A stretch of DNA of 64,000 nucleotides from Fen-1231 sp035286465 (GTDB taxonomy: Bacteria; Gemmatimonadota; Gemmatimonadetes; Gemmatimonadales; Gemmatimonadaceae), in assembly GCA_035286465.1 (NCBI GenBank), contig DATEDF010000089.1:1-64000 (forward strand), given 5' to 3'. The number at the start of each line of letters is the position of its first letter. The stretch's first letter is position 1. Made by a program: the position numbers and the translations under genes. The notes below the pieces were generated by a model. It saw only the letters and a program-made list of their open reading frames with translations, did not search any database and was not told where the DNA came from. This document shows, piece by piece, positions 51,055 to 61,655 of the stretch.

Positions 51055-53160
51055 TCAATCGCGGCCGAGCGGGGCGAGGCGCTCCGTGGCGATCCACCCC
51101 TCGCGCCCGCCGTCGAGCGCGAGGTGCGTCCAGACGCCGCGCCGCTCGAGCACGCGCGCCACTTCGCCGGTGAGCGGCATCGCCCCGCTCTCCGCGCCGA
51201 GCGCGGGGAGCACGCGGAGCTGAGCGGGATCGGTGACCACGGCGAGCCGGCGCCCCTCGAGCGCGTTCTCGAAGGCACGCGCGAGCGTGCCGGAGGTGCC
51301 GACGACGACGACGGTCACCAGGGCGAGCCGGAGCGCGGGGCGCCGCCGGGCGCACTGGCGCGCGACGAGCGCCCAGCCGGCGAGCCAGAGGATGAGCGCG
51401 AGGGCCGACGGCCCCCGGGCGGGGAGCGCGGGCACGCGGGCGTGTCCGACGTCCTGCGGCGCGCGGACGAGCGAGAGCCGTTGGCGCAGTTCGGCGGAGG
51501 TCGGGTCAAGGCGAAGGGCGCGCTGCCAGCCGACGACGGCGCGGGATGTATCGTGTGCCGCCCACGACGCCGTCCCCGCATTGGCCCACGCCGCCGTGGC
51601 GCGCGGCGCTTCGCGCGCGGCATCCTCGAAGAGTCGCGCCGCACGCAGGTAATCGGCGCCGAGGTAGGCGGCGACGCCCTGCGCGAAAGGCGCGCGGGCG
51701 CGCTGGAGGTCACGGGCGAAGAGCGCGCCCGCGCCACAGAGACCGAGCACGAGCACGAGCGATGCGGTCCGGCCGGCGATCGCGCGCGCGCGCGGCAGCG
51801 CTTCGCGATCCACGCGCTGGAGCAGGAGCGCGGCGCGGCGCGCGAGGTCCGCCGCACCGAGTGGAGGCGCGTGTGGTTCCGCCGCGCCGCCGAACGCCGC
51901 GGCATCGAGCCGGTCGAGCAGTTCCTCTGCCTCGCGCGCGGCCTCGTCACTCACACCTTCGAACCGGAGCGCACGCGCCCACGCGCCGGGCTCGGCGAGC
52001 ACCGCCGCCTCGAGGCCGGTCCGCGCGCGCAGTCCCTCGATCAGCGCGCGGCGCACCGCCGCGTCGGAGGGCGCGCGTGGCGCCGGCTGCCCCATCGCAC
52101 GCAGCCGCTCGCGCGGTGACGGCACCCGCGGCGCGCGCCGTGGGCGGCGCAGCAGCCAGGCGACGAGCGCCGCAAGCGGCGCCACCGCGAGGAGCGCCCG
52201 CACGACGGCGAGGTCGCCGAGCGCGGGTGGTGCCTCGCGCCCGAGGTCCGCGCGCAGCGCGAGGAGCGCCGTGCCGGCCGGCGCCTCGGCGGCGCCCTCG
52301 AGCGCGACGACGTCACCGGGCGCGACGCGCACGATGAACGGTTCGGTCGTCGCCGTCTCGTACCGGCGCGAGAACGGATTGAAGTAGGTGAAGCGGATGG
52401 CGGGCACCTGCTGCGCGCCGCTCACACCGGGTGTCACGAGCCAGTCGAACTCCTTCGCGCCGCGCAGCATCGTGAGCGAGGAGTCGAGGCGCGCGCGCTC
52501 ATCGGCGGCCACGACGCTCGCCCACGGGACCGCGAGCGCGGGCCGCGGGAGCAGCGTGGCGTTCCCCTGCCCTTCGAGGCGCAGGGTCAGCACGAGCGGA
52601 TCGCCGGCGCGGGCGCGGGTGGCGTCCGCGCGCGCCGTCGCGCGCCAGACGCCGATCGCGCCGGCCCAATCCGCCGGGCGGCCGGCGGCGGGCGGATCCA
52701 CCGCCACGAGCGCGACGGCCTCGGAGCGCAGCGTGTAGCTCTCCTCACGACTGAAGAAGCTCGGGCTCTGCGGCAACGCGTAGGTGAGCCGCGCCTGCGG
52801 GATGTCGTAGCGCCCGCGCGTGAGGGGGAAGAGCGCGCGGCGGAAGATGTGCACTTCGTACGGCCGGCCGTCGAGCGTGACCTGAAGAGCGCCGCCGCGC
52901 TCGGGCAGGTCGTACGCGAGCATCGCGCGCGACTCCGGCGGGAGGAACTCCGGATTGCGGCGCAGGCGCTGGCGCGTGTCCTGGTCGAGAAAGACGCCGA
53001 GCTGATACGTCGCCTGCTGTCCGACGAAGACGGTCTCGGGCGCGATGCGCGCGTGGAAATCCACGCCGCGCGAACGGTCGAGGCGCGACCGCGTGACCAC
53101 ATCCGGCAGCGGGGCCTGCGCCGCGGCCTGGAGCAGGAAGAGGGCGGCGAGCAGCGTCAC
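51055..53160 (-). CDS. batD: BatD-like protein fused to a BatE-like TPR/SH3 region
   Basis: The 701-aa protein has a signal-like start (TLLAALFLLQAAAQAPLP), then BatD-type Ig-like domains (RIAPETVFVGQQATYQLGVF, EFDWLVTPGVSGAQQVPAIR). A membrane helix follows at about 320-340. After a linker there is another helix, a TPR segment (YLGADYLRAARLFEDAAREA), two more helices and a C-terminal SH3 domain (GEVARVLERRGVWTHLAL). In Bacteroides-type Bat operons BatD and BatE are separate proteins; here they form one chain. The GTG at 53160 overlaps the previous stop. Confidence 0.82.
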   Translation of the reverse strand: MTLLAALFLLQAAAQAPLPDVVTRSRLDRSRGVDFHARIAPETVFVGQQATYQLGVFLDQDTRQRLRRNPEFLPPESRAMLAYDLPERGGALQVTLDGRPYEVHIFRRALFPLTRGRYDIPQARLTYALPQSPSFFSREESYTLRSEAVALVAVDPPAAGRPADWAGAIGVWRATARADATRARAGDPLVLTLRLEGQGNATLLPRPALAVPWASVVAADERARLDSSLTMLRGAKEFDWLVTPGVSGAQQVPAIRFTYFNPFSRRYETATTEPFIVRVAPGDVVALEGAAEAPAGTALLALRADLGREAPPALGDLAVVRALLAVAPLAALVAWLLRRPRRAPRVPSPRERLRAMGQPAPRAPSDAAVRRALIEGLRARTGLEAAVLAEPGAWARALRFEGVSDEAAREAEELLDRLDAAAFGGAAEPHAPPLGAADLARRAALLLQRVDREALPRARAIAGRTASLVLVLGLCGAGALFARDLQRARAPFAQGVAAYLGADYLRAARLFEDAAREAPRATAAWANAGTASWAAHDTSRAVVGWQRALRLDPTSAELRQRLSLVRAPQDVGHARVPALPARGPSALALILWLAGWALVARQCARRRPALRLALVTVVVVGTSGTLARAFENALEGRRLAVVTDPAQLRVLPALGAESGAMPLTGEVARVLERRGVWTHLALDGGREGWIATERLAPLGRD

Positions 53161-54824
53161 CAGTCCTTCGCTCCGCTCGGACGTTCCTGCCGCGTGCCCC
53201 GCTGGCGCCGGGCCTGGGTCTCCTTCTCGTCGCGCGCGGCGGACGAGAGGAGCTGTTCCGCCTGCTGGCGCGACATCCGCGGCGCCTCCTCCACCACTAG
53301 CCGCTCGCGCGGCTGCGACTGCCGCTGGCTCTCCTGGTCGTCGCGGCTGCCGCCGCGTCGCTGTTGCCGGAGCCGGAGCGCGAGCTCGTAGTTCCACGCC
53401 GCGTCGGCGTCGTCGGGGCGTTGCAGCAGGAGCGCCCGGTACGCCGCGATGGCACCCTCGAGCGATCGCGGGTCGCCGTCGTCGGCGCGCAGGCCCCGGC
53501 GCAGATGGGCGAGGCCGAGATTGTAGAGCGCGCGCTGCCGCACGAGCGCTTCGGGACTCAGGGCCGCGCGCTCGAGAGCCTCCGCGGCCGCGTCGAGCGA
53601 GTCGGCCGCGAGCATCGCCGTGCCGTAGTTGAAGAGGGTCACGGGTCGCCGGTCCCCGGTGGCGATCTCGCCACGCCAGATGCGCGCCGCCCGCAGGGGG
53701 TTCCCGGCCCTGAACGACGCCATCGCGTCGCGCGGGGATTGCGCCTGCGCGACACCGGGGAGCGCCGCGAGGACGAACGCGGCCGCGCCCAGCCGCAGGA
53801 GCCCGCGGAGGCGGTCGAACGAGCCGCCGTCGGCGCGCCACGCGTCGAGAAGGAGCAGCAGCATCACCGGCAGGAGGAACCACGCCACCCGGAGCGGCCG
53901 CGAGAGCCCTTCGGCGAGATCGCGCTGCTGCTGATCGAGGCGCGCGAGCGCCTGGCGGATGCGTGAGCCCTTGTCGGAGGCCTCCGCGGCGATGAACTCC
54001 CCATCGGCCGCACGGGCGACGTCGCGGAGCAGGACGGGATCGTAACGGGTGATCACGATCTGGCCGTCGGCGTCGCGCTTGGCGACGGTGGCCGGGCCGT
54101 CGCGCAGCGGGATGGTCGCGCCGCCCTCCGTGCCGAACCCGACCGTGATCACCGAGATCTCCGCGTCGCGCGCCGCGCGCGCGGCCGCGAGCGACGCCCG
54201 GCGGTCGTCGAACGCCTCGCCGTCGCTCAGGATCACGAGCGCGCGCCCCGCCGCCCCGCGCGCCGCGCGGAGGAGGTCCGCGCCCTGGACGATCGTCGGC
54301 GCGAGCGCCGTGCCGGCCTCGCCCACGATGGACGGATCGAGGTTGTCGAGGAAGAGCTCGATGGCGCCGTCGTCGGCCGTGAGCGGCGACAGGATGTAGC
54401 TCTTCCCCGCGAACGCGAGGAGCGCCACGCGGTCGCCGGGCGACGCCGCGCGGAGGCGGCGCACCTCCTGCTTCAGGCGCTCGAGGCGACTCGGCCGCTC
54501 GTCCTCGGCGAGCATCGAGAGCGAGGCGTCCATCGCGAGCACCACGTCGATCCCCTCGGTCCGCACGATCGCGGTGCCGGAGCCCCACCGCGGCCCCGCG
54601 AAGGCGAGCGCGCCGAGGGCGAGCGCGACCGTCACGCGGCCGGCGCGCGCGAGCGGCGCCCGCCGGACGAGCGGGGGCGCGAGCCGGCGGACCGCGCGCT
54701 CGCCCCCGAGCCGCGCGAGGCGGACGAGCCGGCGCCGGTGCCAGCGCCAGAACATCAGGGCCGACAGGCAGGGGAGCACCACTGCACCCGCCAGCAGCCA
54801 CGGGAGATCGAAGCGCAGGTTCAC
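53157..54824 (-). CDS. batB: BatB-like von Willebrand A protein fused to BatC-like TPR region
   Basis: The 555-aa protein has two N-terminal membrane helices, a vWA domain with the metal site DASLSML (MIDAS DxSxS) and ALVILSDGEAFDD, and a third helix (LLPVMLLLLLDAW). A periplasmic TPR region follows (FRAGNPLRAARIWRGE, RALYNLGLAHLRRGLRADDG, AWNYELALRLRQQ), with a charged Gln/Arg tail. This combines BatB and BatC of aerotolerance operons. It overlaps batA and batD by 4 bp. Confidence 0.85.
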   Translation of the reverse strand: MNLRFDLPWLLAGAVVLPCLSALMFWRWHRRRLVRLARLGGERAVRRLAPPLVRRAPLARAGRVTVALALGALAFAGPRWGSGTAIVRTEGIDVVLAMDASLSMLAEDERPSRLERLKQEVRRLRAASPGDRVALLAFAGKSYILSPLTADDGAIELFLDNLDPSIVGEAGTALAPTIVQGADLLRAARGAAGRALVILSDGEAFDDRRASLAAARAARDAEISVITVGFGTEGGATIPLRDGPATVAKRDADGQIVITRYDPVLLRDVARAADGEFIAAEASDKGSRIRQALARLDQQQRDLAEGLSRPLRVAWFLLPVMLLLLLDAWRADGGSFDRLRGLLRLGAAAFVLAALPGVAQAQSPRDAMASFRAGNPLRAARIWRGEIATGDRRPVTLFNYGTAMLAADSLDAAAEALERAALSPEALVRQRALYNLGLAHLRRGLRADDGDPRSLEGAIAAYRALLLQRPDDADAAWNYELALRLRQQRRGGSRDDQESQRQSQPRERLVVEEAPRMSRQQAEQLLSSAARDEKETQARRQRGTRQERPSGAKDW

Positions 54825-55816
54825 GGCAGCGGGCCCCGGGCGGCGAGGAGGCCCAGCTCCGCGAGGAGCGCGCCGAGCGCGATTCCGAGCGGCCAGCGAT
54901 AGAGCTCGCGGTAGCGCACGTAGCGCTTCGCGCGGATCGGCGAGCGCTCGAGTTGGTCAATCTGCTCGTAGATGCGCTGCAAGGACAGCGCGTCGCGCGC
55001 GCGGAAGTAGCGGCCGCCGCTCGTCTGCGCGATGTACTCGAGCAGCGGCTCGTCCAACTCGACCGGCCGCGTCTCGTAGCGCAGACCGAACACGCCGCGG
55101 CCGACGGGCACCGGCGCCATGCCCTCGCTGCCCACGCCGATCGTATAGATGCGCACGCCGAGCGCGGCCGCCGCCTTGGCCGCGGTGCGGGGGTCGATCG
55201 TGCCGCGGTTGTTCACGCCGTCCGTGAGGAGGATGAGCACCTTCGAGCGGCCCTGCGCCCTGTGCAACCGGTTGGCCGACGTGATGATCGCCGTGCCGAT
55301 GGCGGTGCCGTCTTCCTGGATGAGCCCCGGCTGGAGGTTGTCCACCGAGGCGAGCACGACGGGATAGTCGATCGTGAGCGGCACCTGCGTGAGGGCCTCG
55401 CCCGAGAAGGCGACGAGCCCGATCTCATCCACGGTGCGGCTCGCCACGAACTGCTTCACGCGCTCCTTCGCCACCTCGATCCGGTTCTGCGGCTGGAAGT
55501 CTTCGGCGAGCATCGAGCTCGAGAGATCGATGGCGAGGATGATGCTGATGCCGTCGCCGGTCACCTGCTCGACGCGGGCACCCGACCGCGGACGGGCGAG
55601 CGCGACGCAGGCGCCGGCGATCGCGAGCACGCGCGCGGCGAGGAGGATTCGCGCGGTCCAGCGGCCGAGCGAGGGTCCGCGTGCGAGCACGTCCACGCGC
55701 GAGAAGAGGATGGCGGCCGGCCGCCGCCGCCGCCGCCACCAGAGCCAGAGCGCGGGCAGCGCGAGGAGGGCGAGCCACCACGGCGCGCCGAAGTCGAGGA
55801 GTCCGTAGCGACTCAC
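54821..55816 (-). CDS. batA: BatA-like von Willebrand A membrane protein
   Basis: The 331-aa protein has two N-terminal helices (WWLALLALPALWLWW and ARILLAARVLAIAGACVALA), vWA with IDLSSSMLAEDFQPQNR (intact DxSxS MIDAS) and LLTDGVNNRG. A C-terminal helix ends the protein. Bat proteins associate with MoxR ATPases, and the moxR gene lies upstream in this run. Confidence 0.88.
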   Translation of the reverse strand: MSRYGLLDFGAPWWLALLALPALWLWWRRRRRPAAILFSRVDVLARGPSLGRWTARILLAARVLAIAGACVALARPRSGARVEQVTGDGISIILAIDLSSSMLAEDFQPQNRIEVAKERVKQFVASRTVDEIGLVAFSGEALTQVPLTIDYPVVLASVDNLQPGLIQEDGTAIGTAIITSANRLHRAQGRSKVLILLTDGVNNRGTIDPRTAAKAAAALGVRIYTIGVGSEGMAPVPVGRGVFGLRYETRPVELDEPLLEYIAQTSGGRYFRARDALSLQRIYEQIDQLERSPIRAKRYVRYRELYRWPLGIALGALLAELGLLAARGPLP

Positions 55817-56886
55817 GCGCGTCGCCGCGCCGCGCGCGCGGGGGGCGGGCCTTGATCGAGCGCCGCCAGGCGCGCCTCGTACGCCTGCTGGACGTCGCGC
55901 ACGATCGCGCGCGCTTCGCGGCCGAGCGCGACGGCCACGTCGGGCGCGACGGCCGCGCCGGCGTAGCGCACGGCGGCGTCGCGCTCGAGCAGGTCGCCGA
56001 GCCGTTCGGGCGCGAGGGGAAACTGGACGTGCGCGAGCGCGTCCACGAATTCGCGCGGCGTCAGCGCCTCGCGGGCGCTCGGGAAGCGGCGCGCCACGTA
56101 GCCGCGGAGCACGTCCACGTGGGCGATCACGTGACGTCCCGGTTCACCGGCGTCCGCCAGCGCGAGTCGATCGAGCGCGCCGAACGCGGCGGTGGCCGCG
56201 GCGAACGCCTCCGGTTCGGCCGGCCGCGCCGCGCGCGCGCGGCGGCGTCGCCAGACGTACCACGCGAGCCCCAGCGCGAGCAGGCCGCCGAGCAGCCACC
56301 AGCGCCACGCCCCGCTCACCCGCGGCACCGGGTCGCGCGCGTCTCTGGGCACGCGGAGGGCGCTGTCGGCGGGCAAGAGCGAACGGACGTAGACGGGTCC
56401 CGCCGCGACGCGGAACCGCTGTTCGGCTCCCGCGAAGGCCACGACGACGTCGTGGAAGGCCGGAGTACGAGGCCCGACGTTCCACGCCACGAGCCGGTAG
56501 ACGGCGGTCCGGTCGAGCAGCGTGGCGTCGAGCGAATCCTCGACCGCGCGCGGGTCAATCGCCTCGACGGCGTCGAGCGAGTCCGGCACGGGCGGGAAGC
56601 GGATGGTCGCGTTCTTGGGCGCGCGGACGCGCACCCGTACCGTGAAGGGCTGGCCGATGGTCACGACGTCCGGTTGCACCTGCACGGCGACGGAGACACC
56701 GCGCGCCGTCGCCGCCTGGGCGGCCGGCGGCTCCACGCCGGCCACGCCGGCCGCGCGGGCCACGCCGGCCGCGCGGGCCGCGGGGGGCGGCCCCTGCGCG
56801 CGTGCCGGGCCCGCGGCGAGGCACGCACTGCCGACCAGCGCCGCCGCGAGCGCCGCCGCGAGCGCCGCCGCGAGCACCAGCCTCAC
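55813..56886 (-). CDS. Hypothetical exported protein with one membrane helix (Bat operon)
   Basis: The 357-aa protein has a repetitive signal region (LAAALAAALAAALVGSACLA) and an N-terminal stretch resembling a BatD-like beta domain (QPDVVTIGQPFTVRVRVRAP). A helix follows (WRWWLLGGLLALGLAWYVW), then a cytoplasmic part of about 130 residues. It sits where DUF4381-type proteins lie in MoxR operons. DNA repeats encode part of it: 12 bp x3 at about 56837-56872 and an 18-bp pair near 56743-56778. Function unknown. Confidence 0.75.
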   Translation of the reverse strand: MRLVLAAALAAALAAALVGSACLAAGPARAQGPPPAARAAGVARAAGVAGVEPPAAQAATARGVSVAVQVQPDVVTIGQPFTVRVRVRAPKNATIRFPPVPDSLDAVEAIDPRAVEDSLDATLLDRTAVYRLVAWNVGPRTPAFHDVVVAFAGAEQRFRVAAGPVYVRSLLPADSALRVPRDARDPVPRVSGAWRWWLLGGLLALGLAWYVWRRRRARAARPAEPEAFAAATAAFGALDRLALADAGEPGRHVIAHVDVLRGYVARRFPSAREALTPREFVDALAHVQFPLAPERLGDLLERDAAVRYAGAAVAPDVAVALGREARAIVRDVQQAYEARLAALDQGPPPARAARRRA

Positions 56887-57787
56887 CGGCGCCTCGACGG
56901 GCGGCCGCGCGTCTCGCGCACGTTGAAGAAGCGAAGGAGCGGGTCGGCATACCCGTGCTCGGTGCGCACGAGCACCTCATCAATCGCGAGCCGCCTGAGG
57001 AGCTGCTGTCGCGTCGCGCGCTCGCCGGCGAGCACGCGATCGTAGCGCTCGCGCACGGCGACCGCGCTCGTGTCAATCTCGACGAGCCGGCCCGTCTCCG
57101 CATCCACGAGGCGCACCACGCCGAGGTCGGGGAGCACGCGCTCGCCGGGATCGTCGAGCACGACGGCGACGAGATCGTGCCGCTGCGAGAGCCGCGTGAG
57201 CTGGCGCTCGATGCTCGGCGTGACGAAGTCCGAGATCACGAAGACGACCGCCCGATGCGTGAGCGCGCGCGCGGCCCAGTCGAGGGCGACGGCGAGGTCG
57301 GTGCCGCGCGACGATGAGGGCCAGGCGAGCACGTCGCGCACGAGCCGGAGCGCGTGCCGGCGCCCCTTGCGCGGCGGCACGACGTGCTCGATCCGGTCGG
57401 AGCAGAGCAGCAGCCCGACGCGGTCGTTGTTGCGCGTCGCGGTGAGCGCGAGCACGGCGGCCAGCTCCGCCGCCATCGCCTGCTTGTCGCGTTCGCCGGT
57501 CCCGAACCGGCTCGAGCCGGAGCAGTCCACGATGAGCAGCACCGTGAGCTCGCGCTCTTCGACGAAGCGCTTGACGTAGAGCCGTCGCATGCGCGCGCTC
57601 ACGTTCCAATCAATAGTGCGCACCTCGTCGCCCGCCTGGTACTCGCGTACCTCGGAAAACTCCATCCCCTGCCCCTTGAAGACGGAGTGGTACTCGCCCG
57701 CGAAGCGCGAGTTGACGAGCCCCCGCGTGCGGAGCTCGATCCGCTTGACCTGGCGGAGAATCTCCGGCGCGATCGCCTGCTCGGGCT

Positions 57788-57791
<4 letters not shown>
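56883..57791 (-). CDS. DUF58 domain protein
   Basis: The 302-aa protein is typical of moxR operons. The family motif FKGQGMEFSEVREYQAGDEV and IDWNVSARMRRLYVKRF precede a degenerate vWA-like region (LLIVDCSGSSRFG, VFVISDF). DUF58 proteins are thought to be MoxR clients or adaptors. It overlaps moxR and the next gene by 4 bp. Confidence 0.93.
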
Positions 57792-58756
<965 letters not shown>

Positions 58757-58766
58757 AGTCCCAATT

Positions 58767-59495
58767 CTACCCCGCGTGCCCGGTCACCGCCTGCAGCGCC
58801 GCCCGTTCGCGCGCGGTGAGCGGCCGGCACGCGCCGGGGGCGAGCTTCCCCAGGGCGACGGGGCCGTAGCGGGTCCGGACGAGACGCTGGACTTCGAGGC
58901 CCAGCGCGTCGCACAGCCGGCGGACCTCGCGGTGGCGTCCCTCGCGGAGGGAGAGGACAAACTCCCAGGTGCGACCGCCCAGCGCGCGGGCGGACACGTG
59001 CTCCGGACGCACGAGCCCGTCCTCGAGCACGACGCCGCGTCGCGCGGCGACGACGGCCTCGGGCGCGTTGCCCTTGACGGTCGCCACGTACGTCCGGTCA
59101 ACGCCCGTCGCGGGATGCGTGAGGGCGTGGGCCGCCGCCCCGTCGGTCGTCAGGAGGAGGATCCCTTCGGTGAGGTAGTCGAGGCGGCCGACGTAGGTGA
59201 GGCCGGGCACGTCGGGCACGAGGTCGAAGACCGTGCGGCGGCCGCGCGTGTCCGTCTTCGTCGTGAGCACGCCGGCGGGCTTGTGGAGCACGAACCAGTG
59301 CGTGCGCGGCGGCGCGGCGACCGGACGCCCGTCCACGGTGATCTCGTCCGCGAGGGGATCCACGCTCTGCCCCGTGCGCGCGACGGCGCCGTTCACCCGC
59401 ACGCGACCGGCGGCCACCAGCTCCTCGGCCTTGCGCCGCGACGCGATCCCCGCGCGCGCGAGCGCGCGCTGGATGCGCATCGCCGCGCGCGTCAC
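58767..59495 (-). CDS. rluB: RluB/RsuA-type pseudouridine synthase
   Basis: The 242-aa enzyme has an N-terminal S4 RNA-binding domain (RIQRALARAGIASRRKAEEL, GRVRVNGAVARTGQSVD) and the catalytic core GRLDYLTEGILLLTTDGAAA (catalytic Asp) with REGRHREVRRLCDALGLEV. It modifies 23S or 16S rRNA; the exact site cannot be told from sequence. The ATG at 59495 overlaps scpB, a common scpA-scpB-rluB arrangement. Confidence 0.92.
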   Translation of the reverse strand: MTRAAMRIQRALARAGIASRRKAEELVAAGRVRVNGAVARTGQSVDPLADEITVDGRPVAAPPRTHWFVLHKPAGVLTTKTDTRGRRTVFDLVPDVPGLTYVGRLDYLTEGILLLTTDGAAAHALTHPATGVDRTYVATVKGNAPEAVVAARRGVVLEDGLVRPEHVSARALGGRTWEFVLSLREGRHREVRRLCDALGLEVQRLVRTRYGPVALGKLAPGACRPLTARERAALQAVTGHAG

Positions 59496-60034
59496 AGCGG
59501 CTGCGGCTCGCGGCGAAGGGCGATGGCGAGCTCGTCCACGCGCGGCAGCTCCTCGAGGTGGCGCAGCGCGAACTGCTCGAGGAAGAGCGGCGTCGTGCCG
59601 TAGAGGAGCGGCCGGCCCAGTCCCTCGCCCCGGCCGACGACCTCGATGAGGCCGCGCTCGAGCAGCGCCTTCAGGATCGCGCCCACATCCACGCCGCGAA
59701 TCTCGGCGATCTCCGCGCGCCCGATGGGCTGACGGTAGGCGACGAGCGCCAGCGTCTCGAGGGCGGCGCCCGAGAGCCGCTGGGGGCGGAGCGCCATCTG
59801 CGCCCGCTCGATCGCCTCGGTGTACTCAGGGCGTGTCAGGATCTGCCAGCCCCCTCCCTGCTCGACGAGCCCGACGCCGTGGCCCTCGACGTCGTAGTGC
59901 CGCCGCAGCTCCTCGAGCGCGGCCTGCACGGCGGCGAGCGACGCCTCGGCGTCGAGCGCCGCGAGCGCCTCGAGCGGCACCGGACGCAGGCTCGCGAAGA
60001 GCGCCGCCTCAAGCAGCTTCGCCAGCGGACTCAC
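59492..60034 (-). CDS. scpB: Segregation and condensation protein B
   Basis: The 180-aa winged-helix protein forms the SMC-ScpA-ScpB condensin. It has LLEAALFASLRPVPLEALA, LRRHYDVEGHGVGLVEQGGG (cut) and LVAYRQPIGRAEIAEIRGVD. The start overlaps scpA by 26 bp. smc is not in the window. Confidence 0.93.
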   Translation of the reverse strand: MSPLAKLLEAALFASLRPVPLEALAALDAEASLAAVQAALEELRRHYDVEGHGVGLVEQGGGWQILTRPEYTEAIERAQMALRPQRLSGAALETLALVAYRQPIGRAEIAEIRGVDVGAILKALLERGLIEVVGRGEGLGRPLLYGTTPLFLEQFALRHLEELPRVDELAIALRREPQPL

Positions 60035-60758
60035 GACGGATCTCCACGTCGGCGAATGGCCGGGGTTGGGCGAGCTTGAGCTCGCTGCGGCGCGCGAGCT
60101 CGAGCAGCGCCAGGAGCGCGGAGAGCACCTCCCACGGTTCCGCGCCGGCGCGCACGAGGTCCCGCCAGCGCGCGGTCGCGCGCCGCGCGAGCAGGGCGCG
60201 GACGATCGTCATCGCGCCCTCGACATCGAGCGCGCGCGGCACCACCTCGTGCATCGCCGGGCGCCGCGCCGCGCGCAGCACGCGGTCCACGGCGACCAGC
60301 AGCTCCCCGAGCGAGAGCACGAGCGGCGCTTCCCGCGCGCCGGCCGAGCCGGCCGCGTCGGCGACGTACACGCGCGCGAAGCGGTTGCGCCGGTCCTCGC
60401 CTCGCCGCTCGAGTAGATCCACCACCTCGCGCATCTGCTGGTACTCGAGCAGGCGGCGCACCAACTCCGCGCGCGGATCCTCCCACCCCTCCTCTCCGTC
60501 GTGCCGCGGCAGGAGCAGCTGCGCCTTGATCCGCAACAGCCGCGCCGCCATCTCGAGGTACTCGGCGGCGTCGTTCAGGGCGAGCGCGTGCATCCGTGCA
60601 AGGAACTGCTCGCAGACGCGCGCGATCGGAATGTCGTAGATGTCCACCTTCTCGTCCCGGATGAGCGAGAGGAGCAGGTCGAGCGGGCCGTTGAAGTGCG
60701 CGAGCTCGACGACGAAGCTGCCGTCGGGCTCGCCGATTCCCGAGACGGGCGCGGTCAT
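60009..60758 (-). CDS. scpA: Segregation and condensation protein A (kleisin)
   Basis: The 249-aa kleisin bridges SMC heads. The N-terminal VELAHFNGPLDLLLSLIRDE and IYDIPIARVCEQFLARMHAL are diagnostic, as is YLEMAARLLRIKAQLLLPR. The ATG at 60758 overlaps the site-2 protease stop and gives the family N-terminus. Confidence 0.94.
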   Translation of the reverse strand: MTAPVSGIGEPDGSFVVELAHFNGPLDLLLSLIRDEKVDIYDIPIARVCEQFLARMHALALNDAAEYLEMAARLLRIKAQLLLPRHDGEEGWEDPRAELVRRLLEYQQMREVVDLLERRGEDRRNRFARVYVADAAGSAGAREAPLVLSLGELLVAVDRVLRAARRPAMHEVVPRALDVEGAMTIVRALLARRATARWRDLVRAGAEPWEVLSALLALLELARRSELKLAQPRPFADVEIRRESAGEAA

Positions 60759-61438
60759 CCCGTCCACGGGCTCGTGAGCAGAAAGGGCGAGACCAGGCGC
60801 ACGGCCACCTCGTTGAGCACCATCACCGGCGCCATCCACGCCATCAGGACCGGCCGGCCGAGCGTGATGAGCGCGAACAGAATGAGAAAGCCGAATCGCG
60901 CGAGCTGCTGGTACCGCCACGCCCACTTCGCAGGGAGGACGTGCTTTATCACGTGCGACCCATCGAGCGGCGGGATCGGAATGAGGTTGAACGCGGCGAG
61001 GATGAGATTGATGAAGACACCGTAGAGGAACATCACCTGCAGCAACGCGAGCGACGTCCCGAGCACGGGGGCCGCGCGCCCCGCCAGGCCCAGCGCGATC
61101 ACCACCGGCACGAGGAGCACGGCGAGCACGCAGTTCGTCGCGATCCCCGCGAGCGAGACGATGATGTCGCCGCGGCGGTAGTTGCGGTACAGGCGCGGAT
61201 TCACCGGCACGGGCTTGGCGCCCCCGAACGCGACGCCCGCGGTGACGAAGGTCAGCACGGGCATGATGATGGTCATCACCGGGTCAATGTGCTTGAGCGG
61301 ATTCCAGGTGAGGCGGCCGAGCATCAGGGCGGTGTTGTCCCCCTGGCGGAGCGCCGCGTAGCCGTGCGCATACTCGTGCGCCACCATCGACAGCAGCAGA
61401 ATCGGGGCGACGAGGAGGAAGGTCTGGTACTTTTCCAA
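60755..61438 (-). CDS. Site-2 protease family (M50) membrane metalloprotease
   Basis: The 227-aa polytopic protein has the zinc site MVAHEYAHGYAALRQGD (HExxH) in the first helix and NLIPIPPLDGSHVIKHVLP (second Asp ligand) near the C-terminus. It is of the small rseP-unrelated type that lacks a PDZ domain and often sits next to scpA. The TTG at 61438 (LEKYQTFLLVAPILLL) keeps the whole first helix; no ATG/GTG exists before it short of the promoter. A later ATG at MVAHEYAHG would cut the helix. Confidence 0.85.
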   Translation of the reverse strand: MEKYQTFLLVAPILLLSMVAHEYAHGYAALRQGDNTALMLGRLTWNPLKHIDPVMTIIMPVLTFVTAGVAFGGAKPVPVNPRLYRNYRRGDIIVSLAGIATNCVLAVLLVPVVIALGLAGRAAPVLGTSLALLQVMFLYGVFINLILAAFNLIPIPPLDGSHVIKHVLPAKWAWRYQQLARFGFLILFALITLGRPVLMAWMAPVMVLNEVAVRLVSPFLLTSPWTG

Positions 61439-61487
61439 TGCGTTCGCGTGGGCGGCAGAGAGATTCTTGGCGCGGCGGTCGGAGCGA

Positions 61488-61516
61488 AAGGTAGGGACGC
61501 CGTGGTGGAGAGTCAA
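61488..61516 (-). promoter_or_regulatory. Promoter of the long scpAB-moxR-bat-mutL run
   Basis: The minus strand has -35 TTGACT (61511-61516), a 17-bp spacer and -10 TACCTT (61488-61493), about 43 nt before the M50 TTG. It is back to back with an rpsT promoter. Confidence 0.5.
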
Positions 61517-61531
61517 AACCGTTGGCGCACC

Positions 61532-61560
61532 TTGACTTTGGTCTCCGCGCGTCCTTAGCT
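61532..61560 (+). promoter_or_regulatory. Possible promoter of rpsT
   Basis: The plus strand has TTGACT (61532-61537), a 17-bp spacer and a poor -10 TTAGCT (61555-61560), 95 bp before the rpsT GTG. The -35 is good, the -10 weak. Confidence 0.4.
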
Positions 61561-61655
61561 TCTCCTCTCGCCCGCGACCGCCCAACGGCCGGTGCGTCGA
61601 GGCCCGGGCGGCGACCGCACCGCGCGCGCCGTCACTTTCCCCGAGAGTTCGTGTC

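Noticed and set aside
53161..54960. Upstream half of a 1301-codon open frame containing the BatD-like gene
   Set aside because: The sequence before 53160 is Arg/Pro/Ala-rich shadow of the BatB gene; BatD begins at the GTG with a signal sequence.
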